Source: Bacteroidales bacterium UBA2287
Lineage (GTDB): Bacteria > Bacteroidota > Bacteroidia > Bacteroidales > Tenuifilaceae
Assembly (NCBI GenBank): GCA_002345675.1
Contig: DDWL01000051.1
Span: 62,001-126,000, forward strand
Direction of reading: 5' to 3'
DNA: 64,000 bases
A program made the translations under genes and the position numbers. Numbering within the stretch: the first letter of the stretch is position 1; the number at the start of each line of letters is the position of its first letter. The notes below the pieces were generated by a model. That model saw only the letters and a program-made list of their open reading frames with translations. It ran no database searches and was not told where the DNA came from. Shown one piece after another: positions 33,979 through 43,169 of this stretch.

Positions 33979-35154
33979 TTACTGGGGTAATACTTCCATT
34001 CCTAAAACTTTTGCAGTGAGCCAAAGTTCCTTTGTGCAGTCGTTGGGTAAAACTAAATGGTGATTACCGAGTGGCGATTCGAAGAAGTAGCGGCTGGTTT
34101 TATCGTCAATTTCAAGGGTAACTTGGGTTCTACAGGCGTCTTTTGAATGCTTTGCGGGAACAACTTTTGCTGTGGCAATAAATATTCGGCTTAGGTTATT
34201 GTCGACCCTAAAAATCGTAACCTCTTTGTAGCGCAGCTCGCCCTTAATGGCAACGCCAATGCCCGTTTCGAAGTGGGTTTCGAGAGTGAAACTGCTAAGC
34301 ATATCGGCAGGAATTGTGCAGTGGGCAAGTAAAAGCTTATTGCCTTTTACATTGGCTATGTTAGCCATCCATGGAATTGTGCCTACAATCTCTTTGGCAA
34401 TCATCATGCCCACCATGCTGCAAATGTCGCCCTCGCAGCCAGCAGGAATGCCATCCATGCCAAGTTTCGAAAGCGCTAAGCATGCAGTAGTATTGCACTT
34501 TTGAGCCAACGGAAAGCATTCTACTGTAACAGCCGACAGGTCGTAGCCTCTAACCACGTTCGAAATCGATTCGTAAACCCTGCCAGCCATTTCAACTCCA
34601 AGCCCCTCCTTGCTTTTAAAAAAGTTTGTAAACTCTGGAGCTATTAACCCTTTTTCGTTTGGAATTGAAGCCTCCCAGGGTAAATCGACTTGCTCAATTC
34701 CAAGTTTCGATTGAGTAATAAATGGATCGATGGTCGATGCAACAAGCCATTCGGAAGGCTTGCCTATTACCCCAAACTTTTTTCCACGAAGATTTTTAAG
34801 CCCGTTTCGAACTTGGTAAAATGCATCGATAATGGCTTGGGCTTGTGGATCGTTTTCGTCGACCAGCAAACTTTCAATTCCGCTTTGGTTCATCCACGCT
34901 TTTACTTCGGTGGCCGCAGCCCACGAATTTTCGTACGAAGAGGCAATTATTAGGTAGAATTTATAGCCGTGAAGCGAGTGAAGCGCTACCCGCTCCGAGC
35001 CCCCAGTAAGAAAGACCAGTACGTCAGGTTGCTGATTAACGAATTGAATTCTGTCCTGATGAAAAAGTTTTGAAAGTCGTTTTTTTGAACGGGTAAAAAA
35101 TGCTGGGTCGGCAGCAGGAAATGCAAGAAGTTTTACCCTTAGTTTTTCGTTCAT
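33979..35154 (-). CDS. L-fucose/L-arabinose isomerase-like family protein
   Basis: A 391-residue protein with the fold signature of fucose isomerase relatives: a Rossmann-like first half (QPDVLVFLTGGSE, GKKFGVIGKPSEWLV), then VTVECFPLAQKCNTTACLAL and GIPAGCEGDICSMVGMMIAKE, and later NKLLLAHCT. Glu212, Asp243 and His278 are placed like the metal ligands of the FucI family, by eye. It is shorter than FucI (about 590) and stands alone, with no sugar kinase, aldolase or transporter nearby, so a different substrate or a sugar-binding role is possible. It has its own terminator. Confidence 0.75.
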   Translation of the reverse strand: MNEKLRVKLLAFPAADPAFFTRSKKRLSKLFHQDRIQFVNQQPDVLVFLTGGSERVALHSLHGYKFYLIIASSYENSWAAATEVKAWMNQSGIESLLVDENDPQAQAIIDAFYQVRNGLKNLRGKKFGVIGKPSEWLVASTIDPFITQSKLGIEQVDLPWEASIPNEKGLIAPEFTNFFKSKEGLGVEMAGRVYESISNVVRGYDLSAVTVECFPLAQKCNTTACLALSKLGMDGIPAGCEGDICSMVGMMIAKEIVGTIPWMANIANVKGNKLLLAHCTIPADMLSSFTLETHFETGIGVAIKGELRYKEVTIFRVDNNLSRIFIATAKVVPAKHSKDACRTQVTLEIDDKTSRYFFESPLGNHHLVLPNDCTKELWLTAKVLGMEVLPQ

Positions 35155-35172
35155 ACATAATTGGTTTTAAAC

Positions 35173-35329
35173 AAGAGGCTGTCTCATAAGATACAAACGC
35201 CTAACCACAAAGTTCACAAAGGTTTTACACAAAGTTCACAAAGAACTGTATATATTTGTGTTGGCTTTGTGTTTCTTTGTTATTTCTTTGCGGTCTTTGT
35301 GGTTATTTTTTCTTTTGAGACAGTCTCTT
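35173..35329. repeat. ~157-bp inverted-repeat (MITE-like) element
   Basis: Terminal arms aagaggctgtctca (35173-35186) and tgagacagtctctt (35316-35329) are complementary with one mismatch. Inside, aaccacaaagttcacaaagg is mirrored by a tctttgtggtta-containing stretch at 35293-35305, and aacacaaagttcacaaag-like tracts recur. No real ORF. It fills the gap between the fucose-isomerase-like and the serine hydrolase genes. Confidence 0.7.
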
Positions 35330-35338
35330 GGTTTGTTT

Positions 35339-36496
35339 TTAGTTTGCTGCGCTGTTTATGCTAATCGCAATGTCGAGAAATTGAAAAATATCAATGGGGT
35401 TGCCTTCAATACGCTCCTCGCTACGAGTATGCCCAAGCCGAACAGCAACAAGCCTAAGTTCAGGAATAATAAAAATGTACTGCCCCTTTATGCCTCTGGC
35501 AAACTTAATGTCGTACCCTTTGTGCTTGGTAATCCACCACTGGTAGCCATACCTCTCGTTTGGTTTTCCGCCCAATTCTGGATCGGTTAAAAATGTTGCA
35601 GGCGCTAACGATGCGTTTACATACTCCTCCGAAATAACTTGGTCATTGCCCCACTTCCCATTATTCAGCATAAGAATACCAAAACGAGCAAAGTCGCGTG
35701 CATTTGAGTTGAAGCAGCAGTATGCTTTTTCGTAACCACCTTCCTTGTCGAGGCTCCAAATGGCATCGTGTTCGGCGCCAATGCGCTTCCAAATGCGCTC
35801 CGAAGCGTATTCGCTTAGCGTTTTTCCTGTTGCTTTAGCAACAATAAGCGAAAGAAGTTGGGTGTCGCCACTTAAATAGTTGTATGCTTTTCCGGGTTCA
35901 GTAATTACGCTTTGATTTACAGCTAAACTGCGTACATCTTTACCATAATATGCCTGGGTTGTAATGGAGAAAAGGCTTGCATATGCTTCGTCCCAGCTTA
36001 GCCCTGAGCTCATAAGCAGAAGGTGACGAATGGTAATTTTACTCCTTTCGTCGTTTTTAAATTCGGGAATAAAGTCGGCAACGGGCTGGTCGAGGCTTTT
36101 AATAAAACCATCGTCAATTGCACAGCCAATTAGCAAACTAACAATACTTTTGGCCATTGAAAAAGAATTCGAAAGCGATTCGGGTCCGTAACCATCCCAG
36201 TAAGCTTCGAAAAGAAGTTGCGAGTCGCGAGCAACAAGGTACGAAACCGTTTTATAGCTCTCGAGAATGGCGCGCTCCTCAATCGATAAATCGTAGCTGT
36301 TGTAAAGCACATGCTGTTGCCAGTGCTGGGCTTCACCCATTTCGATGGTTCGGTTTGCAAAAATTTTGTAGTCGTCAATGTCGGGCCGTTGGTGTATTAA
36401 CGCCCTAACAATGTACTGGTTTTGGGGTATCGAAACGTACACTCCGATTGTTCCGAAGATTACAAGCAGCGCAATTACAATATGTTTCCGTTTCAT
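35339..36496 (-). CDS. Beta-lactamase-like serine hydrolase (class C fold)
   Basis: A 385-residue protein anchored by an N-terminal helix (residues 5-22) with the domain outside the inner membrane. It has the catalytic S-x-x-K as SMAK (Ser113-Lys116), a YNYLSGDTQLLSLI block in place of the YxN loop and a downstream GYQWWITKHKG stretch, as in 6-aminohexanoate-dimer hydrolase and esterase relatives. It could cleave peptides, esters or D-amino acid amides; a beta-lactamase is unlikely from the divergent motifs. Its end abuts the inverted-repeat element. Confidence 0.88.
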   Translation of the reverse strand: MKRKHIVIALLVIFGTIGVYVSIPQNQYIVRALIHQRPDIDDYKIFANRTIEMGEAQHWQQHVLYNSYDLSIEERAILESYKTVSYLVARDSQLLFEAYWDGYGPESLSNSFSMAKSIVSLLIGCAIDDGFIKSLDQPVADFIPEFKNDERSKITIRHLLLMSSGLSWDEAYASLFSITTQAYYGKDVRSLAVNQSVITEPGKAYNYLSGDTQLLSLIVAKATGKTLSEYASERIWKRIGAEHDAIWSLDKEGGYEKAYCCFNSNARDFARFGILMLNNGKWGNDQVISEEYVNASLAPATFLTDPELGGKPNERYGYQWWITKHKGYDIKFARGIKGQYIFIIPELRLVAVRLGHTRSEERIEGNPIDIFQFLDIAISINSAAN

Positions 36497-36532
36497 AACT
36501 TTTGGTTTTTTGGGGTTTGTTTTCTTTTATGA

Positions 36533-37564
36533 CTAATTGGCGTCGAGAATGTCGAAAAGTTCGTCGAGTTTTGGGGTGAGAATAATTTCGGTACGACGGT
36601 TTTTTTGACGGGCTTCGGGTGTTTTGGCTGCATCAATGGGCAAGTACTCGCTACGACCAGAAGCGGTAATTCTGTCGGGAGCAATTTTGGAGTTTGTAAG
36701 AAGAATTCGAACTATCGACGTTGCCCTTTTTACACTTAAATCCCAGTTGTCGAGAAGCTCGCCACGACCAGCAAACCTAACATCGTCGGTGTGGCCTTCA
36801 ACCATAATATTAATATCTTTGTTTTGTTCCAAAACTGGAATTAACTGTTTTAGCGCTGCAATCCCGTTTGCATCAACTACGTGGCTACCCGATTTAAACA
36901 TAAGTTTCTCTTCGAGCGAAACGTAAACTTTGCCATTCTGAATTTTTACGCTAAGGCCTTTGCCTTCGAATCCAAAAAGTGCATCGGAAACCCTACGACG
37001 AAGTGCCATAACTGCCGAATCCTTACGAGCAAGAATTTTCTCTAATTCAATTAAACGTGCATTTCGCTCATCGAGTTCGGCTTTCATTACGTTGAATTTT
37101 GCCATGGCTTCGTCGAGTTCCTTCCTTCGATTATTAAGCTTGCGCTCAAGCTCCTTAAGGGCATCTTCTTTAATTTGCAGTTCTTCCTGTGTAGCCTGTA
37201 GCTGTGCTAAAACCCTTCGGGTTTCCTTTTGATTTCCGCTAACAAAACTTTCCTGAACCTGCTGCAGTTCAGCATAACGCGAGTTTAGTCTGTCGTTATC
37301 TTCTTTTAACCTAATAAGGTCAACTACTCTAGTTGCACTATCGCGCTTTAGTTGTTCCACCTCTTTTTCGAGAACCTGAATTTTCGAGTTGGTTTCGGTA
37401 ACCTTAACGTTTAGTCCAGTGTTTTCGGTCTCAAAGCGCTCACGTTCCTCTTCGCACTTCTGATTTTTATCCTGTAAAGCCTGAAACTCCTTGGCTGGAA
37501 CACACGAGAATAGGGTTGCAACTAATAATACTGTTGCTGTAGCAATGGTTTTATTCATTTTCAT
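36533..37564 (-). CDS. OmpA-family lipoprotein with coiled-coil spacer
   Basis: A 343-residue protein. A lipobox LFSC puts the lipidated cysteine at Cys21. Residues about 30-190 are a continuous coiled coil, followed by an OmpA C-terminal peptidoglycan-binding domain (about 215-335) with MVEGHTDDVRF, NWDLSVKRATSIVRIL and ASGRSEYLP...KNRRTEI. It is expected to link the outer membrane to the cell wall. On its own strand a -7-like TATCTTTG sits at 37613-37620, about 50 bp before the start. Confidence 0.93.
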   Translation of the reverse strand: MKMNKTIATATVLLVATLFSCVPAKEFQALQDKNQKCEEERERFETENTGLNVKVTETNSKIQVLEKEVEQLKRDSATRVVDLIRLKEDNDRLNSRYAELQQVQESFVSGNQKETRRVLAQLQATQEELQIKEDALKELERKLNNRRKELDEAMAKFNVMKAELDERNARLIELEKILARKDSAVMALRRRVSDALFGFEGKGLSVKIQNGKVYVSLEEKLMFKSGSHVVDANGIAALKQLIPVLEQNKDINIMVEGHTDDVRFAGRGELLDNWDLSVKRATSIVRILLTNSKIAPDRITASGRSEYLPIDAAKTPEARQKNRRTEIILTPKLDELFDILDAN

Positions 37565-37761
37565 AGGTTGGCTTTTATGTAACTTTACGCGGAGTTAAAG
37601 AGTAAACTCAAGCAAAGATATTAATTTATTAGAATGAATAGTAGTTGGCAAGGCAAAATGACATGGTTATGGCTAAGCTGTATGTTGGTTGTATTGCTTT
37701 TACAACAGCAAAATTTAAGGGTTTTAACTATAGTTGGTAAAGAATAATAGGTTCTTTAGAA

Positions 37762-37792
37762 TTCGGCATACAACAATAAAAAATTATATTTG
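37762..37792 (+). promoter_or_regulatory. Promoter of dxs
   Basis: TTCG (37762-37765) and TATATTTG (37785-37792) are separated by 19 bp, close to the Bacteroidota TTTG-N19-TAnnTTTG pattern. Because it covers the TTG at 37790, translation must start later, at the ATG at 37826. Confidence 0.5.
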
Positions 37793-37825
37793 TTATATCT
37801 TTACCCAATTGTAAATGTTAATTTG

Positions 37826-39745
37826 ATGAGTAAGCGAAAATCGCTTTTGGAGCAAGTAAATTCGCCTAAGGATTTAAAAAAGTTGAAGCCCGAGGAACTT
37901 CCCGAGTTAAGTAATGAACTTAGGCAGTTTATTATCGATGTGGTTTCGAATAATCCAGGTCACTTTGGGGCAAGCCTCGGTGTGGTTGAACTTACCGTTG
38001 CTTTACACTACGTATTTAACACTCCTTACGATCGCCTTATTTGGGACGTTGGTCACCAGGCGTACGGGCACAAAATACTTACAGGTCGCCGCGATGTTTT
38101 TCACACCAACCGAAAGTATGGAGGAATTAGCGGCTTCCCAAAACGCTCCGAGAGCGAGTACGACTCCTTTGGAACAGGTCATAGTTCAACTTCTATATCG
38201 GCTGCACTGGGAATGGCTGTTGCTGCAAAGCAAAACAATGAGAACCGACAGGTAATTGCCGTTATTGGCGACGGTTCGATGACCGGAGGAATGGCCTTCG
38301 AAGGGCTAAACAATGGCGGGATGCTAAATACCAACATGCTCATTATTTTAAACGATAATAATATTGCTATCGACAAAAATGTTGGAGCATTAAAGGAGTA
38401 TTTGGTTGATATTACCACTTCACAAACATACAACAAGGTAAAAAAAGATATTTGGGATATTCTTGGGCGTGTCGATAGGTTTATACCCCGTTCGCGTAAC
38501 ATTATTCAAAAACTCGAGAATGCCCTAAAGTCGGCACTTATAAAGCAAAGTAATTACTTCGAAGCTCTTGGATTTAGGTACTTTGGGCCAGTCGACGGTC
38601 ACGATGTGGTTTACCTAACGCAAATACTAAACGACTTAAAGAATATTCCTGGGCCAAAAATTCTACATTGCATAACCGTTAAGGGTAAAGGCTTTGAACC
38701 TGCTGAAAAGAACCAAACTCTTTGGCATGCTCCTGGCGTTTTCGACAGAAATACTGGAGAAAGAATTGTCTCTACTCCCGACAAGCCAATGCCTCCTCGT
38801 TATCAGGATGTTTTTGGTCATACTTTGGTTGAATTAGCAGAGCAAAATCCAAAAATTGTTGCTGTAACTCCTGCAATGACTTCGGGTTGTTCGCTAAATT
38901 TTATGATGGAAAAAATGCCTGCCCGAACCTTCGACGTGGGTATAGCCGAACAGCATGCTGTTACATTTTCGGCAGGATTGGCTGCTGAAGGGATGATTCC
39001 ATTCTGCAATGTGTACTCGTCGTTTTTGCAACGAGCATACGATCAGGTAATCCACGATGTTGCACTGCAAAACCTCCACGTTGTTCTTTGCCTCGATAGG
39101 GCTGGTGTTGTTGGCGACGATGGTGCAACCCATCATGGTCTGTACGATATTGCCTCGCTCAGGGCAATACCTGGGCTAACCATTTGCTCCCCAGCAAACG
39201 AAGAGGAACTTCGTAATATGATGTACACCGCACAACTCGAAGGAATGGGTCCTTGGGTAATCCGTTATCCCCGCGGAAATGGTATAATGCCTGAATGGCG
39301 TACGCCACTAAAAGCCATGGAGGTAGGAAAGGGAATAAAACTTCGTGACGGTTTAGATCTTGCAGTACTTTCGCTTGGTCCGCTTGGAAACTTTGCCGCA
39401 ACGGCAATCGATAGGCTCGATCTCGAGGGAATATCGGTTGCCCATTATAACATGCGGTTTGTTAAGCCCCTCGATGAAGAGCTGCTTGAGGAGCTGGTTT
39501 GTCGCTATAAAACCATAGTAACCATTGAAGATGGATGCCTACAGGGCGGATTCGGATCGGCAGTTATGGAGTATTTCTGTGATAAGGCTTACACAAACCG
39601 AATTGTGCGCCTCGGCTTTCCCGATACCTTTATTGAGCATGGAACACCCGCCGAACTTTATATGGAGAACGGTCTCGACGTTGATGGTATATACACAACC
39701 CTAAAGGGAATTGTTGTGTCGAAAATGGCAGGCAAAACAAATTAG
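37826..39745 (+). CDS. dxs: 1-deoxy-D-xylulose-5-phosphate synthase
   Basis: A 639-residue thiamine diphosphate enzyme that condenses pyruvate and glyceraldehyde 3-phosphate, the first step of the MEP isoprenoid pathway. Motifs include NPGHFGASLGVVELTVALH, the ThDP loop GDGSMTGGMAFEGLN...NDNNIAI, PVDGHD, AEQHAV and RAGVVGDDGATHHG, all standard for DXS. The open frame reaches a TTG at 37790, but that codon is inside the probable -7 element; ATG 37826 (MSKRKSLLEQV) is used. A tRNA-Leu gene follows. Confidence 0.97.
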   Translation: MSKRKSLLEQVNSPKDLKKLKPEELPELSNELRQFIIDVVSNNPGHFGASLGVVELTVALHYVFNTPYDRLIWDVGHQAYGHKILTGRRDVFHTNRKYGGISGFPKRSESEYDSFGTGHSSTSISAALGMAVAAKQNNENRQVIAVIGDGSMTGGMAFEGLNNGGMLNTNMLIILNDNNIAIDKNVGALKEYLVDITTSQTYNKVKKDIWDILGRVDRFIPRSRNIIQKLENALKSALIKQSNYFEALGFRYFGPVDGHDVVYLTQILNDLKNIPGPKILHCITVKGKGFEPAEKNQTLWHAPGVFDRNTGERIVSTPDKPMPPRYQDVFGHTLVELAEQNPKIVAVTPAMTSGCSLNFMMEKMPARTFDVGIAEQHAVTFSAGLAAEGMIPFCNVYSSFLQRAYDQVIHDVALQNLHVVLCLDRAGVVGDDGATHHGLYDIASLRAIPGLTICSPANEEELRNMMYTAQLEGMGPWVIRYPRGNGIMPEWRTPLKAMEVGKGIKLRDGLDLAVLSLGPLGNFAATAIDRLDLEGISVAHYNMRFVKPLDEELLEELVCRYKTIVTIEDGCLQGGFGSAVMEYFCDKAYTNRIVRLGFPDTFIEHGTPAELYMENGLDVDGIYTTLKGIVVSKMAGKTN

Positions 39746-39799
39746 CCGAACCTCATTAGCCAGAGTTTTGTTCAATACCCCAACAAAACCCAAAAACAT

Positions 39800-39830
39800 T
39801 TTGTCCAATTCAAAAAAGGCGTTATCTTCG
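39800..39830 (+). promoter_or_regulatory. Promoter of tRNA-Leu
   Basis: TTTG (39800-39803), 19-bp spacer, TATCTTCG (39823-39830), one base off the TAnnTTTG consensus. It lies 23 bp before the tRNA, with the same spacing as the tRNA-Gln promoter. Confidence 0.6.
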
Positions 39831-39853
39831 CAAGCCTAAAATTCTGTTTAACC

Positions 39854-39937
39854 GCCCGGATGGCGGAATTGGTAGACGCGCTGGTCTCAAACACCAGTGG
39901 TAGCGATACCGTGCCGGTTCGATCCCGGCTCCGGGTA
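39854..39937 (+). tRNA. tRNA-Leu (anticodon CAA)
   Basis: An 84-nt tRNA with a long variable arm. The acceptor arms gcccgga and tccgggt pair (one G-T), the D arm carries a gaattggtagac loop, the anticodon stem ctggt/accag holds loop ctcaaac (anticodon CAA, reading UUG), and the T arm reads ccggttcgatcccgg. CCA is not encoded. Confidence 0.96.
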
Positions 39938-39943
39938 CAATCA

Positions 39944-39973
39944 AAAAAAGGGTGTCGAAAGGCACCCTTTTTT
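39944..39973 (+). terminator. Terminator after tRNA-Leu
   Basis: aaagggtgtc and ggcacccttt pair around a GAAA tetraloop, flanked by A and T runs, 6 bp past the tRNA end and before the deaminase gene. Confidence 0.8.
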
Positions 39974-39987
39974 GTAAATAACAAGTT

Positions 39988-40431
39988 ATGACAAAAGCCA
40001 ATCTTCATCCTTACGGCGTTCGACAACCCGATTTCGATCGCCGATACCTCGAAATGGCTCGTATTTGGGCTACAAACTCTTACTGCCAAAGGCGACAAGT
40101 TGGGGCCTTAATTGTTAAGGAACGGATGATAATTTCCGATGGTTACAACGGCACTCCTAGCGGTTTCGAAAATGTTTGCGAAGACGAAACTGGCAAAACA
40201 AAACCATATGTACTTCATGCCGAAGCAAATGCAATTACCAAGGTAGCCAAGTCGAACAATAGCAGCGATGGAGCAACGCTTTACGTTACGTCTTCGCCCT
40301 GTATGGAATGCGCAAAACTTATAATTCAAGCCGGAATTCGTCGCGTGGTTTTTTGTGACGACTACCATACGTTCGACGGTTCGGAATTGCTTCAAAGGTC
40401 AGGTATTGAGTTGGTTAAAGTGGAACTTTAG
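39988..40431 (+). CDS. Deoxycytidylate (dCMP) deaminase family protein
   Basis: A 147-residue zinc enzyme: LHAEANAI provides His77 and the proton-shuttling Glu79, and SSPCMECAKLI provides Cys105 and Cys108. These are the zinc ligands of the cytidine/dCMP deaminase family. The size and the N-terminal RPDFD...YLEMARIWA stretch fit dCMP deaminase, which turns dCMP to dUMP for thymidylate synthesis. ComEB-type relatives share the same motifs. Confidence 0.9.
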   Translation: MTKANLHPYGVRQPDFDRRYLEMARIWATNSYCQRRQVGALIVKERMIISDGYNGTPSGFENVCEDETGKTKPYVLHAEANAITKVAKSNNSSDGATLYVTSSPCMECAKLIIQAGIRRVVFCDDYHTFDGSELLQRSGIELVKVEL

Positions 40432-40557
40432 TTTTGTTTTTCAAAAGCATTTTTACACTTTACTAAATAAAGCTAAAACCTAACCATAGCATCATATCAA
40501 AAACAATATAGTGGTAAAAATATTACCTTTGAAGGTTGCCTAAACTTTCATTTAGCC

Positions 40558-42273
40558 ATGATGTACGAAAATAAACGCAAGGACATTTTATATCCAATTG
40601 GATTAGCCGTAGTGTTAATTGCGGGGATACTAATAGGCGTTAAGCTTAATAACACTCCCGATCGAAAAAGTTTGACAGTATATCCACGAGCCGATAAACT
40701 TACCAGTGTTCTCGAGTATGTCGAAAATCAGTATGTCGATACAGTTTCTATGTCGTCGCTAGTTGAAACGACTATTCCTACGCTGTTAAAGCACCTCGAT
40801 CCTCATTCTGTTTATATCCCCGCTTCGGAGCTACGCGAAGCAAACGAACCTCTTGAGGGGGGCTTCGATGGAATTGGCATAACATTTAACATGCCCAGCG
40901 ATACTATCGTTGTTATTTCTACAATACAAGGTGGTCCATCTGAAAAAGTTGGAATTTTGGCAGGTGACAGAATTGTAACCATTAACGATTCAACAGTTGC
41001 TGGAAAAAAAATTGACCAGAACAATATTGTTAAGTTACTCAAGGGCCCAAATGGTACAAAAGTAAAAGTAGGTGCAAAGCGCGAGGGTGTTGAGGAACTA
41101 ATAGTATTCGAAATTATTCGCGATAAAATTCCTTTGTATAGTGTCGACATTTCGTACATGCTAAACGAAAAGGTTGGATTTATAAAAATTTCGAAGTTTG
41201 CCCGCACAACCTACAGCGAATTTCTTGAGGCAGTAAGCAAACTACAGTTACTTGGAATGGAGCGACTTATAATCGATTTAAGGGGAAATACTGGTGGGTA
41301 CCTCGATGCTGCAACAAATATTGCTAACGAGTTTTTACCCGATGGTAAACTTATTGTTTATACCCAAGGCAAAGCCCGCGAACGCCAGAATATATACTCT
41401 AACTCCAAGGGTTCGTGCCTTAAAACACCTGTTGCTGTTTTAATTGATGAGTTTGCCGCTTCAGCTAGCGAAATATTGGCTGGTGCACTACAAGATAACG
41501 ACCGTGGAGTTATTGTTGGTCGCCGTTCGTTTGGCAAAGGGCTTGTTCAGGAGCAAATTCTTTTTTCCGACGGATCGGCTCTGCGCCTTACTATTGCTCG
41601 GTACTACACTCCAACAGGGCGAAGCATTCAAAAGTCATACAGTAGCGGAAACGACGATTACTTTATGGATATAAACAATCGCTTTCTTCATGGCGAACTT
41701 CAGGAACAGGACAGCATTCAGTTTGCCGATTCGCTAAAGTTTATTACCCCAAAAGGTCGCGTTGTTTATGGTGGTGGCGGTATAATGCCCGATTACTTTG
41801 TTCCCCTCGATACTTCGGGAATTACGCCTTACTTTAATAAGGTAGCCAACCGAAATTTAATTTACCGCTTCGCATTCGACTTTACCGATAGTCATCGAAA
41901 GGATTTTGCTAAAATGAAGGACTATAAGCAAATAGTAGCATTTTTAGAAAAACAAAACGTTATAGAGAAATTCATAGCATTTGCCAAGAAAAGTGGGGTT
42001 GAGTCCAATCCAACTCAGGTAAAGCAGTCGATGGAACTGCTTAAAGTTCAGCTTATGGCAAGCATTGCTCGTAATATTATCGACAACGAAGGGTTTTACC
42101 CAATTATTCGGCAAGTTGATAATACACTGTTGAAGGCAATTGAGATTATCTCCAATGACTCAACTGCTCAGCAGTTTTCGCATGCAGCTTTTCAGAAATC
42201 AAACTATGAATTATGGATTCAGGCTCGCGAGAAAACTGCCAAAAGAAAAGATGTTATTGCTAATCTTGCCTGA
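40558..42273 (+). CDS. C-terminal-processing protease, S41 family with PDZ domain
   Basis: A 571-residue protease anchored by an N-terminal helix (about 12-28). A PDZ domain at about 85-165 (GFDGIGITFNMPSDTIVV, GILAGDRIVTINDS) precedes the S41 core: LRGNTGGYLD, DEFAASASEILAGAL and RRSFGKGLVQ. By alignment to CtpA/Prc, the Ser/Lys dyad is Ser302 and Lys327. It cuts C-terminal tails of periplasmic or outer-membrane proteins. A -7-like TACCTTTG lies at 40524-40531. The last 55 bp overlap the convergent hydrolase gene. Confidence 0.95.
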   Translation: MMYENKRKDILYPIGLAVVLIAGILIGVKLNNTPDRKSLTVYPRADKLTSVLEYVENQYVDTVSMSSLVETTIPTLLKHLDPHSVYIPASELREANEPLEGGFDGIGITFNMPSDTIVVISTIQGGPSEKVGILAGDRIVTINDSTVAGKKIDQNNIVKLLKGPNGTKVKVGAKREGVEELIVFEIIRDKIPLYSVDISYMLNEKVGFIKISKFARTTYSEFLEAVSKLQLLGMERLIIDLRGNTGGYLDAATNIANEFLPDGKLIVYTQGKARERQNIYSNSKGSCLKTPVAVLIDEFAASASEILAGALQDNDRGVIVGRRSFGKGLVQEQILFSDGSALRLTIARYYTPTGRSIQKSYSSGNDDYFMDINNRFLHGELQEQDSIQFADSLKFITPKGRVVYGGGGIMPDYFVPLDTSGITPYFNKVANRNLIYRFAFDFTDSHRKDFAKMKDYKQIVAFLEKQNVIEKFIAFAKKSGVESNPTQVKQSMELLKVQLMASIARNIIDNEGFYPIIRQVDNTLLKAIEIISNDSTAQQFSHAAFQKSNYELWIQAREKTAKRKDVIANLA

Positions 42274-43022
42274 TTGGGTTCTTCTATCATTCCTAAGTGC
42301 CCCGAGTTTTCGAGCCAAACAACTTGAAGGTGCGAATGTTTGTTTTTTAGCTCAATGCCAATCTCCTTCGGAATAAGATTGTCCGATTTTCCAAAAATTA
42401 GGATGCTAGGAACATTTAGTTGCGAAAGTACAAAGTTCCGATCTTTTCGAGAAGCCATTCCACGAAGACTAGCAATAATTCCGCTATCGGGCGTGACAAA
42501 AGCAACTGATTTCCATTTTTCAACCTGCTTACTTAGTCGGCTTAGGTTGAAATTAGCAAATAACCGCGGAATATTTGTTTCAACTATTTCTGCTTTTTTA
42601 CCGTTGGCAATCATCCCAATTTCGAGCATTCTGCTTGCCTTTTTTTCGTCGCTGTCGGCGTTGGGGTGCGAGTGGAAAAGTCCAAAACCGCATAATCGCT
42701 CGGGAAAAAGTTCGGCAAAAGCCAGCGCAATATAGCCACCCATTGAGTGACCAATTAGCACGCATTTTTCAATGCTTAAAGAATTCAATAAATTTTCCAC
42801 AGCTTTTGCAGCGATTTCCATCGACACTTCATTCCCTTCAAAAGGCGATTTTCCATGCCCTGGTAGGTCGGGACAAATAACTCGGTAATTTTTCGATAAT
42901 TCTGCAGCTAAATCGCTCCACATTTCCTTCGACTCGAGGTAACCGTGAAGAAGTACAAACACATTCCCAGTTCCATTGTCGCTATATGCCAGTTTGTTCC
43001 TGAATTCTTTTAGTTGCTCCAT
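42219..43022 (-). CDS. Alpha/beta hydrolase
   Basis: A 267-residue soluble hydrolase: VLLHGYLESKEMW gives the oxyanion-hole HG, LPGHGKS follows, the nucleophile elbow is GHSMGG (Ser93), and a late WLENSGHLGMIEEP gives the catalytic His. It resembles small carboxylesterases and BioH/MenH-type enzymes; the substrate is not predictable. Its 3' end runs 55 bp into the end of the protease gene on the other strand, so both C-termini are coded by the same DNA. Confidence 0.92.
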   Translation of the reverse strand: MEQLKEFRNKLAYSDNGTGNVFVLLHGYLESKEMWSDLAAELSKNYRVICPDLPGHGKSPFEGNEVSMEIAAKAVENLLNSLSIEKCVLIGHSMGGYIALAFAELFPERLCGFGLFHSHPNADSDEKKASRMLEIGMIANGKKAEIVETNIPRLFANFNLSRLSKQVEKWKSVAFVTPDSGIIASLRGMASRKDRNFVLSQLNVPSILIFGKSDNLIPKEIGIELKNKHSHLQVVWLENSGHLGMIEEPNQARLAITSFLLAVFSRA

Positions 43023-43156
43023 TTTTCAAGGGTTTATTATTGCTGCAAAAATATGGTTAATACTTTAATTGTTAAATTAATTAGTAGGATGAAATTCAAT
43101 TTTTATACAATAGCATTTTACTCAGCAATAAATTATTTCAATTTCCAAAATAGCAT

Positions 43157-43164
43157 TACCTTTG
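43157..43164 (+). promoter_or_regulatory. -7 element of the cobalamin-regulated transcript
   Basis: TACCTTTG fits TAnnTTTG and ends 6 bp before the P1 stem of the riboswitch aptamer, the expected distance for a transcript that begins at the aptamer. The -33 site is weak (TTTC at 43136-43139). Confidence 0.5.
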
Positions 43165-43169
43165 CACTG

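Noticed and set aside
37634..37747. 37-codon plus-strand ORF between the OmpA-family gene and dxs
   Set aside because: Short, hydrophobic, no start signal or homology that I recognise.
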